From assembly GCA_023257655.1 (NCBI GenBank), contig JALRBQ010000013.1, positions 62,001 to 126,000 on the forward strand: DNA of 64,000 bases, read 5' to 3'. Under the pieces are notes generated by a model, which worked only from the letters and a program-made list of their open reading frames with translations, made no database searches and was not told the DNA's origin. Position 1 is the first letter of the stretch. Each line of letters starts with the position of its first letter. Shown one piece after another: positions 36,016 through 47,530 of this stretch. This DNA comes from Pseudomonadales bacterium. GTDB taxonomy: Bacteria > Pseudomonadota > Gammaproteobacteria > Pseudomonadales > Pseudohongiellaceae. Made by a program: the position numbers and the translations under genes.

Positions 36016-37128
36016 TCAGGTGCCGTAGAGAAGTCGCGCCGAATGCACTCCGCGCACCCACTTGTCGGAATGCTTGAACTCGACACCAGCCCGGACGCGG
36101 CTCAGTTGAAAATTGAGTAACGCCGACTCGCCGCCAGCAGCGAGCCCGTAATGTTTCTGGAAGGCGGAAATACTCTTAAGCCAGGTATCACTCCGAATGC
36201 CGAGCATTTGCAGAAGCGCATGTCCGGACAACTTCGGGGATTCACTCTTGTCTGCCTGCAGTGATCTGCAGGTGATATCAAGCAATTCGAAATAGGCGTG
36301 CTCGGTGACTGGAAGAATTGGCATAGCCATTCCGGGCAATTGCGCCAGCGGTAGCAGACGCGCCTGACCTGCATCCTGGCGGCCAATTAGGTGGCGGCTC
36401 GCGCGACGCTGTAGTAAACGCTGTTGACGGTAGCTGCGATGTTTGACTCTGCGCGCGTGCTGGATAAGTCGCTCTTGTATCGAGGTGAAGTCGCTCAGCT
36501 CCAGAGAGTCAGTGATGCCTGCCCGCACCGGATTAAGATCGACATAGGCCATGCAAGTGACGAGCGCTTTCTCATCCAGCAAGGCCTGGCTCTTGAAACG
36601 GCCTTCCCAGAATCGACCCGTACACTCATCTTCCCGATTGGCTCGGCGCGCGATGGACTCATTCACACAACGCATGAACCAGCTAATGTCTGTAAGGCGA
36701 TCGCGCCACAGCCTGATGTTGTCTTGCAGTAATTTCTGGGCAACTCGTGTGTTGCTGTTGTTCTGAAGCGTCTGAATGAGCGCTCCATTGCGCGGAAACA
36801 GGGCCCGCCAGCGCGCAATGACCTCCTCATCACTCCAGGCCGCAGCTGCGGTTGAGTCAACATGCAACACGAGATGATAATGATTGCTCATGACGGCATA
36901 AGCACAAATATCGACTGCAAAATGCGCCGCCATTTGTTTGATGCGCCTCACGAGCCATTGCTTGCGATGGTCGAAATTCTGCCCTGATATTGGATCGTCC
37001 CCACAGAGATAAGCGCGGCGCACGCAGCGAGAAATACAGTGATAATAGGGCGTGTCCTGAAGGGACACTTGTTGATAGCGGGCTCTGGTCACAGTTTTTT
37101 TATAGTCGCTGTTGCTTGGTGTCGCCAC
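36016..37128 (-). CDS. RAYT-like Y1 (IS200/HUH-type) transposase
   Basis: YYHCISRCVRRAYLCG; HUH motif SNHYHLVLHV; CMAYVDLNPVRAGI around the likely catalytic Tyr. Confidence 0.9.
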   Translation of the reverse strand: MATPSNSDYKKTVTRARYQQVSLQDTPYYHCISRCVRRAYLCGDDPISGQNFDHRKQWLVRRIKQMAAHFAVDICAYAVMSNHYHLVLHVDSTAAAAWSDEEVIARWRALFPRNGALIQTLQNNSNTRVAQKLLQDNIRLWRDRLTDISWFMRCVNESIARRANREDECTGRFWEGRFKSQALLDEKALVTCMAYVDLNPVRAGITDSLELSDFTSIQERLIQHARRVKHRSYRQQRLLQRRASRHLIGRQDAGQARLLPLAQLPGMAMPILPVTEHAYFELLDITCRSLQADKSESPKLSGHALLQMLGIRSDTWLKSISAFQKHYGLAAGGESALLNFQLSRVRAGVEFKHSDKWVRGVHSARLLYGT

Positions 37129-37364
37129 TTTTCCCGCAATTCACAGCCGCAAACCCTCGGGGAAAAACGAGACGGACCGACGATTCTAGAGTGTTTGGAT
37201 TTCTATGCAAGGCGTAATCGCCCGTAAAAAGGCGTGGCAGTGACACAAAACGTGGCACTGCGCGGTGATATTGAATTGAACCACTAGCTCCGAAGCGCTA
37301 ATTGAAGAGGCTTCCCTCGCCCGTGGTACAACTCCAATTCTGCGAATTTCCAAACAAAATTGCA

Positions 37365-37495
37365 GGACATCCATGTAATTCCGCACAACTGGCGAACTCA
37401 GAATCGAAGCTTCGGGGCGAGATTATTTGGATGTCCCCAAATGCACCAAACGCCCCGAAAATGCCACCCCGAGAAGCGATTAACTGGATGTCCCC
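37365..37495. repeat. GGACATCC-variant element cluster C with nested hairpin
   Basis: ggacatccatgtaatt 37365 (+); ttggatgtcc 37428 and ctggatgtcc 37485 (opposite orientation); 9-bp inverted repeat 37411-37419/37451-37459. Confidence 0.75.
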
Positions 37496-37519
37496 GAAAG
37501 AAGGGATAGTTGTCGCAGA

Positions 37520-38848
<1,329 letters not shown>

Positions 38849-38862
38849 TTAATTGGAGGCTC

Positions 38863-40053
38863 TCACAGGGCCTCGACTTTCCACTTGCCTTTGCGATTGA
38901 CGAGCCTATGCCCACAATCGAGTTCGCGGGCAGCCTCGGCAGCCAACGGTTCGGATGTGAGTGACTCGACGACAATTTCACCATCTTCCCGCAACCGGGC
39001 GATTTCAGCGATCAGGTCTGGTGTTGTCGCCAGGGGCGCAAGTATACCTGCACGGCGTGAGAAAGTATGACTTGTTAGTCTTGCCAGGGTCTTTAGATCA
39101 CTGTCGAACCCGGATGCTGGGCGGGCGCGGCCAAACACCTCTCCGATGTGGTCGTAGCGCCCGCCCTTGGCCACTGCCTTTCCGTGTTCTGGCGTGTAGG
39201 CCGCGAATACTATGCCAGTGTGGTATTCATAGCCACGCAATTCGCACAAATCGAAGCACAGCACGATCTTGGGAATTCGCTTGGTGATGCCGGCCACCAC
39301 GGCGAGCAAATCATCAAACTCCCGCTTCACCGCGTCCGGAGCCGTCTTGAAGGCTGCCTTCGCCTCGTCGAGCACGCTGGCATCGCCGCTGAGACGTACC
39401 AGTCGTTGCAGCAATTCACGCAGATTCTCATCCTTCACTGCAGCTTCCACGGCCGCGTCGCACTCATCAAACGCCTTGCGTTGTACCGCGTCGAAGAGGA
39501 TTCGTTGGGTTTGCTGATCGAGTTCTGCCGCTTCGACGAGCGATCGAAACAGACCAACATGCCCCATGACGATGTGTACTCCACTGATCCCTACCGCCTG
39601 CAATGTGGCATGCATCAGGCAGATGAGTTCGATATCGCATTCGATCCCGGCATGGCCATAGAGCTCGGCGCCGATGCGAATCGGCACACGAGAGGTCAAG
39701 AGCCCCTGCGGCTTGGTGTGTAAGACACTGTCGGCGTAGCACAGGCGCACAGGGCCCTCTCGATTCAGGCAGTGTGCGTCGATGCGTGCTGCCTGAGGCG
39801 TGATATCCGCGCGAATGCCCATCATCCGACCACTTAGCTGATCAATGATCTTGAAAGTGTGCAACTCCAGCTCAGAAGACGAGCCCACCAGCAGTGAGTC
39901 GAGGTACTCAATCAGTGGCGTGATAACCAGCTGATAACCCCAGGACTCATAGAGGTCCATTATCTGACGACGCAGGGATTCCAGTTTATGGGCCTCAGCC
40001 GGGAGAATTTCCTCAACTCCGTCCGGCAATATCCAGCGTTTTGCAGAAGTCAT
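38863..40053 (-). CDS. hisZ: ATP phosphoribosyltransferase regulatory subunit
   Basis: HisS-like paralog (RWILPDGVEEILPAEAHKLESLRRQIMDLYESWGYQLVITPLIEYLDSLL) downstream of hfl genes and upstream of purA. Confidence 0.92.
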   Translation of the reverse strand: MTSAKRWILPDGVEEILPAEAHKLESLRRQIMDLYESWGYQLVITPLIEYLDSLLVGSSSELELHTFKIIDQLSGRMMGIRADITPQAARIDAHCLNREGPVRLCYADSVLHTKPQGLLTSRVPIRIGAELYGHAGIECDIELICLMHATLQAVGISGVHIVMGHVGLFRSLVEAAELDQQTQRILFDAVQRKAFDECDAAVEAAVKDENLRELLQRLVRLSGDASVLDEAKAAFKTAPDAVKREFDDLLAVVAGITKRIPKIVLCFDLCELRGYEYHTGIVFAAYTPEHGKAVAKGGRYDHIGEVFGRARPASGFDSDLKTLARLTSHTFSRRAGILAPLATTPDLIAEIARLREDGEIVVESLTSEPLAAEAARELDCGHRLVNRKGKWKVEAL

Positions 40054-40075
40054 AGGTGTTCGCTTCAGTAATAAG

Positions 40076-40264
40076 TTAGTTAATCAGGTACAGCAAGGCT
40101 GTACCGGTCAGCATGCTCGCGAGTCCGATTAATCGCAGCGTGCCGTCATCAATGCCATCAATCAAAAGGAGCATCCTGCGCCAACGCCGCGGTGCCACAA
40201 AGGGAATAATGCCTTCTATTACCAGCATCAGGCATAGCGCAAGCGCCAGTTCATGCCACATCAT
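40076..40264 (-). CDS. DUF2065-family membrane protein
   Basis: 62 aa, MMWHELALALCLMLVIEGIIPFVAPRRWRRMLL; conserved position after hflC. Confidence 0.85.
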   Translation of the reverse strand: MMWHELALALCLMLVIEGIIPFVAPRRWRRMLLLIDGIDDGTLRLIGLASMLTGTALLYLIN

Positions 40265-40396
40265 GTTAGTGCACGCCTACCCGATTATCGTCGGCTCCAA
40301 AAAGACAAACCTGAATCGCGATCCGATCAGCGACTCAGGTTTTCAGGGTATCCCTTTGACTTGGTATTCTAACCGGGTCGGTTTCTGCAACCCGGG

Positions 40397-40570
40397 TAAT
40401 TGGATGTCCCGCCGATCATCTTGCCAAGCAGTTCAATTGGGTGTCCTTCCAATATCCTTCAAATATGCTTCCAATGTCCTTTCAATGCCATCCCGATTGG
40501 TCAGTTAATTGGGTGTCCTTCAACAGGTTCTCCAATCTCTTTCCAATAGCGTTTAATTGGGTGTCCTTTA
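40397..40570 (-). repeat. GGACACCCAATTAA element cluster D (4 copies, with ~11-bp iterons)
   Basis: taattggatgtcc 40397, caattgggtgtcc 40434, ttaattgggtgtcc 40505, ttaattgggtgtcc 40553; 11-bp units CCTTCCAATAT/CCTTCAAATAT/GCTTCCAATGT. Confidence 0.9.
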
Positions 40571-40583
40571 ATAGGTTAGTGTT

Positions 40584-41453
40584 CTATTGGGTTGCTGCCT
40601 CGTTCTTCAGATACTTGAAGTAGTCGCTCTGCGGATCGAGTAGCAACACATCGCCCTTCGAACCGAACGTCGCACGATAGGAATTCAGGCTGCGGGTGAA
40701 CGCGTAGAATTCCGGATCCTTCTGGTAGACCGCCGCATAGATCGCTGTAGCTTCGGCATCGCCCTCACCCCGGATGCGCTCAGCGTCCCGGTAGGCCTCA
40801 GCCCTGAAGATGATGGACTGACGATCGGCGTCGGCGCGGATACCGATAGCCAACTCTTCCCCGCGTGAACGCAACTCCTGCGCTTCGCGGTTTCGCTCGG
40901 TGATCATCCGCTCGTAAACCGAGGAGCGGACTTCATCGGGCAGGTCGATACGCTTGACGCGCACGTCGATGACTTCTATTCCAATATCAGCAGCCGTTGA
41001 TTCATTGAGTTCCGCGGTGAGGTCGATCATCAGCTGATCGCGTTCACCGGCAACCACTTCCTGCAGATTGCGCGCGCCAATCTGGTCTCGCAGACCGTCA
41101 TTGATGCGCTCTGCCAACAGACTACCAGCGGTGCTCACATCGCCACGCGTCGACACATAGAACTGGCCCACATCCACAATGCGCCACTTGGCATAAGAAT
41201 CCACTTCCAGCGCCTTCTGCTCCAGAGTCAGGAAGCGCTCAGGAATGGAGTCTTCGGTCTGGATGCGCGCATCAAACTTGCGCACGGTGTTCACCCAGGG
41301 AATCTTCACATGCAGGCCTGACGAGAGATCGTCATTGACGAGTTCACCAAACTGCAGCATCACAGCACGCTCTGTTTCCTTCACCACAAACAGCGAATTC
41401 CCGGCGATGATCACGATCAGGAAAATGAGACCTACCGCTATAAAGTTTTTCAT
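40584..41453 (-). CDS. hflC: protease modulator HflC
   Basis: SPFH/band 7 protein; FVVKETERAVMLQFGELV; adjacent to hflK. Confidence 0.95.
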   Translation of the reverse strand: MKNFIAVGLIFLIVIIAGNSLFVVKETERAVMLQFGELVNDDLSSGLHVKIPWVNTVRKFDARIQTEDSIPERFLTLEQKALEVDSYAKWRIVDVGQFYVSTRGDVSTAGSLLAERINDGLRDQIGARNLQEVVAGERDQLMIDLTAELNESTAADIGIEVIDVRVKRIDLPDEVRSSVYERMITERNREAQELRSRGEELAIGIRADADRQSIIFRAEAYRDAERIRGEGDAEATAIYAAVYQKDPEFYAFTRSLNSYRATFGSKGDVLLLDPQSDYFKYLKNEAATQ

Positions 41454-42688
41454 TAGCGTACTCCTCTTCCACTGGCAGGCAGACGACTGCTGTCCACCGT
41501 GCGATTGTTGTTTACATCAGGCAGATACGGTGCCAGTTGATTGGCGAGGTCCCGCAGCTCCTGTGTGGTAGTTCCAGGTCGACCAATGAGCGAGCCCGAT
41601 GTGCCATTTTGTTCGATAATCTTGTCCAGCGGCACATACAACATGTTATTGCCGCCCTCAACATCGATCATGATCTTGCTGCTCGCCGTCATCACAGCCT
41701 CAAGAGCGTCGATATAGAGACGCTGACGTGTGACCTCTGGCGCCTTCTTGTATTCAGTAAGCAGTTGATCGAAGCGAGACGCATCACCCGTGGCGCGCGC
41801 AATCACTTCTTCGCGATATGCGTTCGCCTGTTCGATCTGTTGCTGCGCTTCACCGCGGGCTTCTGGAATAATCTGATTGGAATATTGCTGCGCCTGGTTC
41901 TGAGCACGCTGCTCATCCTCACGCGCCCGTATGACATCATCGAACGCCGGGCGCACAGCATCCGGTGGCTGCGCATCGACGACGTTAACCTGGCTGATAA
42001 GAATGCCGGTGCGATACAGATCCATGTATTCCTGCAAACGGTCTTCGACGTCTTCAGCCACCGCGCTGCGGCCGGTAGTCAGAATCTGATCCATGAAATT
42101 GCCGCCAACCACATGTCGAATTGCCGACTCTGCGGCGTTGTCGAGGCTACGCTGCGGATCCTGCACGGCGATCACATAATTCACCGGATCCTGAATGCGA
42201 TATTGCACGGTGACGGCGATATCGATGATGTTTTCATCCGTCGTGAGCATCGCCCGGTTTTCATACGTCTTCGCATTCAACTCGGAGACGTTCACGAGAT
42301 TCACTTCATCAACCAACGGCGGGTTCCAGTGCAGACCCGGCTGCACCTGGGAATCCAGCACACGACCAAAACGCAGGACGACGCCACGCTCGGCTTCATC
42401 CACGATGTAGAAACCCATGAATGCCCAGATTACGGCGACCACAACGATCAATCCCGCGATCAAACCGGCGGAAAATCCACCGCTGTTGGCCGCGCCACCA
42501 CTCGAACCGGAACCACTGCTGCCTGAGCCACCAAACAACTGGTTAAACTTTCTGGTGAGGTTCTTGATGACTTCATCGATGTCTGGCGGGCCCTGGTCAC
42601 CACCACCTCGGCGACCACCGCCCCAAGGATCCTTGTCGTTGCCATTGCCATTGTTACCAGGTTCATTCCAAGCCATTGGTTTCTCCAA
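41453..42688 (-). CDS. hflK: FtsH protease activity modulator HflK
   Basis: Gly-rich N-terminus MAWNEPGNNGNGNDKDPWGGGRRGGGDQGPPDIDEVIKNL; SPFH domain. Confidence 0.95.
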   Translation of the reverse strand: MEKPMAWNEPGNNGNGNDKDPWGGGRRGGGDQGPPDIDEVIKNLTRKFNQLFGGSGSSGSGSSGGAANSGGFSAGLIAGLIVVVAVIWAFMGFYIVDEAERGVVLRFGRVLDSQVQPGLHWNPPLVDEVNLVNVSELNAKTYENRAMLTTDENIIDIAVTVQYRIQDPVNYVIAVQDPQRSLDNAAESAIRHVVGGNFMDQILTTGRSAVAEDVEDRLQEYMDLYRTGILISQVNVVDAQPPDAVRPAFDDVIRAREDEQRAQNQAQQYSNQIIPEARGEAQQQIEQANAYREEVIARATGDASRFDQLLTEYKKAPEVTRQRLYIDALEAVMTASSKIMIDVEGGNNMLYVPLDKIIEQNGTSGSLIGRPGTTTQELRDLANQLAPYLPDVNNNRTVDSSRLPASGRGVR

Positions 42689-42779
42689 AGCTCTAAAATC
42701 CGAAGATTGACGATTTTAGCTAATAATAAATGGTTTTACACAGTATTTTGACCAGACAGACAGGCGTACCACCGCGGAA

Positions 42780-44117
42780 TCAGGCGCTTTTCGCCGTGGT
42801 TTCACTGTCCCACTGCGGTGTGTTGATCTCAGCCTGTCTGGCTGTGTGCACTGCAGTTCCACTGTTCTGCAGAATGCGTTCGAGATCCAGGCGCGGCAAT
42901 CGCACCTGCACGTGGTAAAAGCCCTGCTCATCGATAGCCTCGTCTTCGACAAAGCCTTTCGCATAGAGCTGACTGCGCAGGCGTGTGTGCCGAGGTTCCA
43001 GCACGAGCGTCGTTGCAGCGAGTGAGCCTGCCAGCAACTCGGCGATCGCCTGCAACAGCAGATCGACGCCAGCACCGGTTTTCGCCGACAACCAGACGCG
43101 CACCGGTTTGCCCTCGGCATCACGCTGCAGATGTGGCTCACACTCCGGAATAAGATCAATCTTGTTGAAGATCTGCAGCTGAGGCACGTCGCTGGCATCG
43201 ATCTCGTCCAACACCTTTTCGACTTCTTTAATGAAATCGGGATGCGCCGGATTGGCCGCATCAATCACATGCAACAGGAGATTGGCGGATGCCGTTTCTT
43301 CCAACGTTGCCCGGAAGGCTTCAACCAACCCGTGTGGCAGGTGGCTGATAAATCCGACCGTGTCGGCGACGAGTGCCGGACCATAGTTCGGTAGTTCGAT
43401 GCGACGCAGCGTTGAATCCAGCGTGGCGAAAAGCTTATCAGCAGCGTAGGTGCCGGCATCTGTGAGCGCATTGAAGAGCGACGACTTGCCTGCGTTTGTG
43501 TAACCCACCAACGACAGTGTGGAAATTTCCGCGCGCTGTCGTGATTTGCGACCCTGCTCTCGCTGACTCCGCACTCGAGTCAGGCTCTTGTTAATCGCCT
43601 TGATGCGCTGGGCGATGATGCGCTGGTCCAGCTCGAGTTGCGTCTCACCGGCTCCGCGCATGCCGATACCGCCTTTCTGCCGGTCGAGGTGTGTCCATCC
43701 GCGCTTCAGTCGAGTGCTCATATGACGCAACTGCGCCAACTCCACCTGCAACTTGCCTTCATGGCTGCGTGCGCGCTGCGCGAATATATCTAGAATCAAT
43801 CCGGTGCGATCGAGCACGCGACACTTCAGGTACTGTTCGAGATTGCGTTCCTGGCTCGGCGACAGGGAATGATTGAAAAGTACGAGTTCAGCCTTGTGCG
43901 CCTGCACGGCAGCGGCGATCTCGTCGAGCTTGCCGGTGCCAACGAAATAATTCGGCACGGGTTTTGACCGCGTACCGGTTATATAGGCGACAGGCATCGC
44001 TCCTGCGGACAAGGCAAGTTCTTCAAATTCGGTTGGATCTTCTCGTTCAGATTCCGATTCGATCGAAATATGAACGAGAATGGAGACTTCGCCAGATTCT
44101 GGTCTGTCAAAAAACAA
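42780..44117 (-). CDS. hflX: GTPase HflX
   Basis: GIGMRGAGETQLELDQR; VGYTNAGKSSLFNALT. Confidence 0.96.
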   Translation of the reverse strand: MFFDRPESGEVSILVHISIESESEREDPTEFEELALSAGAMPVAYITGTRSKPVPNYFVGTGKLDEIAAAVQAHKAELVLFNHSLSPSQERNLEQYLKCRVLDRTGLILDIFAQRARSHEGKLQVELAQLRHMSTRLKRGWTHLDRQKGGIGMRGAGETQLELDQRIIAQRIKAINKSLTRVRSQREQGRKSRQRAEISTLSLVGYTNAGKSSLFNALTDAGTYAADKLFATLDSTLRRIELPNYGPALVADTVGFISHLPHGLVEAFRATLEETASANLLLHVIDAANPAHPDFIKEVEKVLDEIDASDVPQLQIFNKIDLIPECEPHLQRDAEGKPVRVWLSAKTGAGVDLLLQAIAELLAGSLAATTLVLEPRHTRLRSQLYAKGFVEDEAIDEQGFYHVQVRLPRLDLERILQNSGTAVHTARQAEINTPQWDSETTAKSA

Positions 44118-44151
44118 TCAGAGACCTCTCAAGCGATTAGCATGATTGCAT

Positions 44152-44421
44152 CTAGGCACTATTGCCCGGTTCGCGCATGTCATCGTCTGCGGAATCGCCA
44201 CCCGGCATGGGAATCTTGACCATGCGAGCAGGAACGACAGTTGAAATCGCGTGTTTGTATACCATTTGGCTGACGGCATTCTTCAGTAGAATGACGAACT
44301 GATCGAAGGATTCGATCTGCCCCTGCAACTTGATTCCACTAACCAGATAGATCGACACAGGAATCCGTTCTTTTCTGAGTACATTCAAAAAGGGGTCTTG
44401 TAGCGTGTGTCCTTTGGACAT
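44152..44421 (-). CDS. hfq: RNA chaperone Hfq
   Basis: [48 protein letters not shown]. Confidence 0.98.
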   Translation of the reverse strand: MSKGHTLQDPFLNVLRKERIPVSIYLVSGIKLQGQIESFDQFVILLKNAVSQMVYKHAISTVVPARMVKIPMPGGDSADDDMREPGNSA

Positions 44422-44534
44422 TTATGTTCTCCTTACAATCTACAAAGCAAATAATGCACCGACAAAGATACGTCGATCTAATCAATTAAGACTACCCAGT
44501 TCAGCACAAAGTTCTATATGGGAGCGGCGACAGC

Positions 44535-45587
44535 CTAATTCAAGATGCGCTCTATCCTGTTCGCAATTCTATTCGCAATCTTGCCCAACTCGGCGCCCGC
44601 GGACTCGCCGGTGTTATGGCTGGAGGACGGGCTGAATTCAGGGTTTTCACTATCACCGGTAAGCGATTCCGCCGCAAAATCTGTCGCTGCGGCTTCGAAT
44701 GCATGGAGGTCTGGCCAACCCCGCATCCAGGTGAGTTGTCGTTTCGCAAGCTGTCTGGTGGCGATAATACTCTTTTCTACCATCTCATCATAGGGTAATT
44801 CGCCGTTGAGGTAGGCCCACATCTGTCGGTAACCCACTGATTTAATTGCGGGAAGTGTAGAATCCAGATCGGTGCGCTGATGCAGGGCACGCACCTCCTG
44901 TTCGAAACCGGCCGCCAACATCTGGCGAAAGCGGGCGGCGATGCGCTCATGCAATTCCTTGCGATCGGCCGGATCGATTCCCAGAAAATGCAACTGCCAG
45001 GGCAAGAGCGGTGACGGAGCACGCTTCTCTTCACCATGTATCGCCGTCATGGTGCGACCGGATACCCGGTATACCTCCAGTGCCCGGGACAGGCGTTGGG
45101 GGTCATTGGGATGGATGCGGGCCGCGGATTCCGGATCGACTGCCTGTAATTCGGCATGTACCGCCGCCCAGCCTTCTGCCGTCGCCAGGGCCTCGATCTC
45201 TCGTCGCACCTCGGCGTCAGCCCGGGGCAGCGCGGCCAGGCCGTCGCGCAGCACCTTGAAATAGAGCATCGTGCCACCCACCAGCAGGGGTGTCTTGCCG
45301 CTGGCCAGCACTGCCTCGATCGCCGCCGTGGCGTCGTGACGAAAATCCGATGCCGAATAGCGGGTGGACGGGTCGACAATATCAATCAGTCGATGGGGCG
45401 CACGTCGCAAAGTCGCTGCGTCCGGCTTGCCACTGCCTATATCGAGTCCGCGATAGATCTGGGCCGAGTCGACACTGATAATTTCCAGCGGCAGGCGCTG
45501 CACGAGTTCGACCGCTACCGCCGTCTTGCCAGACGCCGTGGGTCCCAGCAGACAAATGACATCGGGTTTGTTGGGGATAGCACTCAC
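44535..45587 (-). CDS. miaA: tRNA dimethylallyltransferase
   Basis: [43 protein letters not shown]. Confidence 0.96.
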   Translation of the reverse strand: MSAIPNKPDVICLLGPTASGKTAVAVELVQRLPLEIISVDSAQIYRGLDIGSGKPDAATLRRAPHRLIDIVDPSTRYSASDFRHDATAAIEAVLASGKTPLLVGGTMLYFKVLRDGLAALPRADAEVRREIEALATAEGWAAVHAELQAVDPESAARIHPNDPQRLSRALEVYRVSGRTMTAIHGEEKRAPSPLLPWQLHFLGIDPADRKELHERIAARFRQMLAAGFEQEVRALHQRTDLDSTLPAIKSVGYRQMWAYLNGELPYDEMVEKSIIATRQLAKRQLTWMRGWPDLHAFEAAATDFAAESLTGDSENPEFSPSSSHNTGESAGAELGKIANRIANRIERILN

Positions 45588-45605
45588 AAGTGTCGCCAGA
45601 ACCGC

Positions 45606-47483
45606 TTACTGGCCACGCAGGAAGAGTTTGTCCAGCTCATCCAGACTCTGGTAAATCCACGTCGGTCGACCGTGATTGCATTGGCCGCTGCGTTCCGTCG
45701 CCTCCATGTCTCGCAACAGGGCATTCATCTCCGGGATGGTGAGTTGACGATTGGCACGCACTGAACCATGGCACGCCATCGTCGAGAGCATCTCATCCTG
45801 ATGAGACTGGATGCGATCACTTGTGCCGTATTCCATCACATCAGACAACACGTCGCGTACCAGTTGTTCGATGTTGGCATCACGCAAGATCGATGGAATT
45901 TGTCGCACGATCAGAGATTCTTCCGAGACACGTTCCAGCTCAATACCGAAACGCAGGAGAACATCGCGCTGAGCCTCGGCACTCGCCGCTTCGGAGGCAC
46001 TCACGGCAATGGAGAGCGGCACGAGCAACGGCTGCATCTTCAACTCTTCGTTGGCACAGGCCGTCTTCATTCGTTCATAGGTGATGCGCTCATGGGCCGC
46101 GTGCATGTCGACGATGATCAGACCCTGCTTGTTCTGGGCGAGAATATAGACGCCGTGCAGTTGTGCGATTGCGTAACCCAGCGGCGGAATCTCGGCGTCA
46201 TCTGCATTCAGCCTGGCATAGGCAGCGAGCTGCTTCTGGATCCTTTCCGGTGAAACCGGAGCGCCACCATATTGCCCACCACCGGGCCGAACTCCCTGGC
46301 CATAGCTCGAGTCACGCAGGGACAGGCTGCTTTGTTGTCCGAACCCAAAGTCACTGTTGCTTTCCATATGATTTGTGTTAGCAAAGTGTGGTGATGCCGC
46401 CTGTCCGTCCAGACGGGAGGAAGGCGTGACTTCGGCCAGTGCACGGTTCAGCGAACTAAACAGGAAATCGTGGACTAGCCGACTGTCCCGAAATCGTACT
46501 TCGTGCTTGGTCGGATGTACGTTTACATCGACTGCGGCCGGTGCCAGTTCCAGATACAGCACATACGCCGGGTGCCGTCCATGGAACAGCACATCACGAT
46601 AGGCCTGCTTGACAGCATGGGCGACGAGCTTGTCGCGGATGATGCGGCCGTTGACATAGAAATACTGCAGATCGGCCTGACTGCGGGAGAACGTGGGGAG
46701 ACTGACCCAGCCCCACAGCCGCAGTCCGGGGCCCTCGATGTCAACGGACACGGAGTTTTCCACGAAGGCCGGCCCGCACACGAGCGCGACCCGTCGCTGC
46801 CGGTCCTGGTCACTAAGTGCAGGTTGCAGCTTGTGAATCACCCGCTGGTTATGACTGAGCGTGAATTGCACGTCGAAGCGACTGAGGGCGAGACGCTTCA
46901 GGTTTTCATCAATACGAGCGAACTCGGTCTTCTCGGTCTTCAGGAATTTTTTGCGGGCCGGTGTGTTGAAGAACAGGTCGCGTACCTCTACCGAGGTCCC
47001 CTGCGCGTGCGCGGCGGGGGCCAGGGTTGCCACCATGTCGGGACCTTCCGCGGCGACTTTCCAGGCGCTCTCGCCGGAGTCGGCGACCGCCTTGGACACC
47101 AAGGTCAGACGCGAGACGGAGCTGATGCTCGCAAGTGCCTCGCCACGAAACCCGAGACTCGCGATATTCTCGAGGTCTTCCAGTTCTGCGATCTTGCTGG
47201 TGGCGTGACGACTTAGCGCGAGCGCGAGATCATCCTTGTGGATGCCACTGCCATTGTCCCGCACGCGCAGCAATTTGACGCCGCCCTGTTCCGCCTCGAT
47301 ATCTATGCGATCGGCGCCCGCATCGAGGCTGTTCTCCAACAGCTCCTTCAACACGGAGGCGGGTCGCTCGACGACTTCACCCGCGGCAATCTGATTGGCA
47401 AGACGCTGACTGAGGAGATTGATTCGGGTCATTGGGTCATGTGTATGCTGGGTGAGGTCGGCATGGAGCCGGCATTGTAGCAC
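45606..47483 (-). CDS. mutL: DNA mismatch repair protein MutL
   Basis: [60 protein letters not shown]. Confidence 0.97.
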   Translation of the reverse strand: MLQCRLHADLTQHTHDPMTRINLLSQRLANQIAAGEVVERPASVLKELLENSLDAGADRIDIEAEQGGVKLLRVRDNGSGIHKDDLALALSRHATSKIAELEDLENIASLGFRGEALASISSVSRLTLVSKAVADSGESAWKVAAEGPDMVATLAPAAHAQGTSVEVRDLFFNTPARKKFLKTEKTEFARIDENLKRLALSRFDVQFTLSHNQRVIHKLQPALSDQDRQRRVALVCGPAFVENSVSVDIEGPGLRLWGWVSLPTFSRSQADLQYFYVNGRIIRDKLVAHAVKQAYRDVLFHGRHPAYVLYLELAPAAVDVNVHPTKHEVRFRDSRLVHDFLFSSLNRALAEVTPSSRLDGQAASPHFANTNHMESNSDFGFGQQSSLSLRDSSYGQGVRPGGGQYGGAPVSPERIQKQLAAYARLNADDAEIPPLGYAIAQLHGVYILAQNKQGLIIVDMHAAHERITYERMKTACANEELKMQPLLVPLSIAVSASEAASAEAQRDVLLRFGIELERVSEESLIVRQIPSILRDANIEQLVRDVLSDVMEYGTSDRIQSHQDEMLSTMACHGSVRANRQLTIPEMNALLRDMEATERSGQCNHGRPTWIYQSLDELDKLFLRGQ

Positions 47484-47530
47484 TTGTGCGCGGGAATGTT
47501 TGACGCAGGCCTTGGCGCGTCTGCCAGCGT

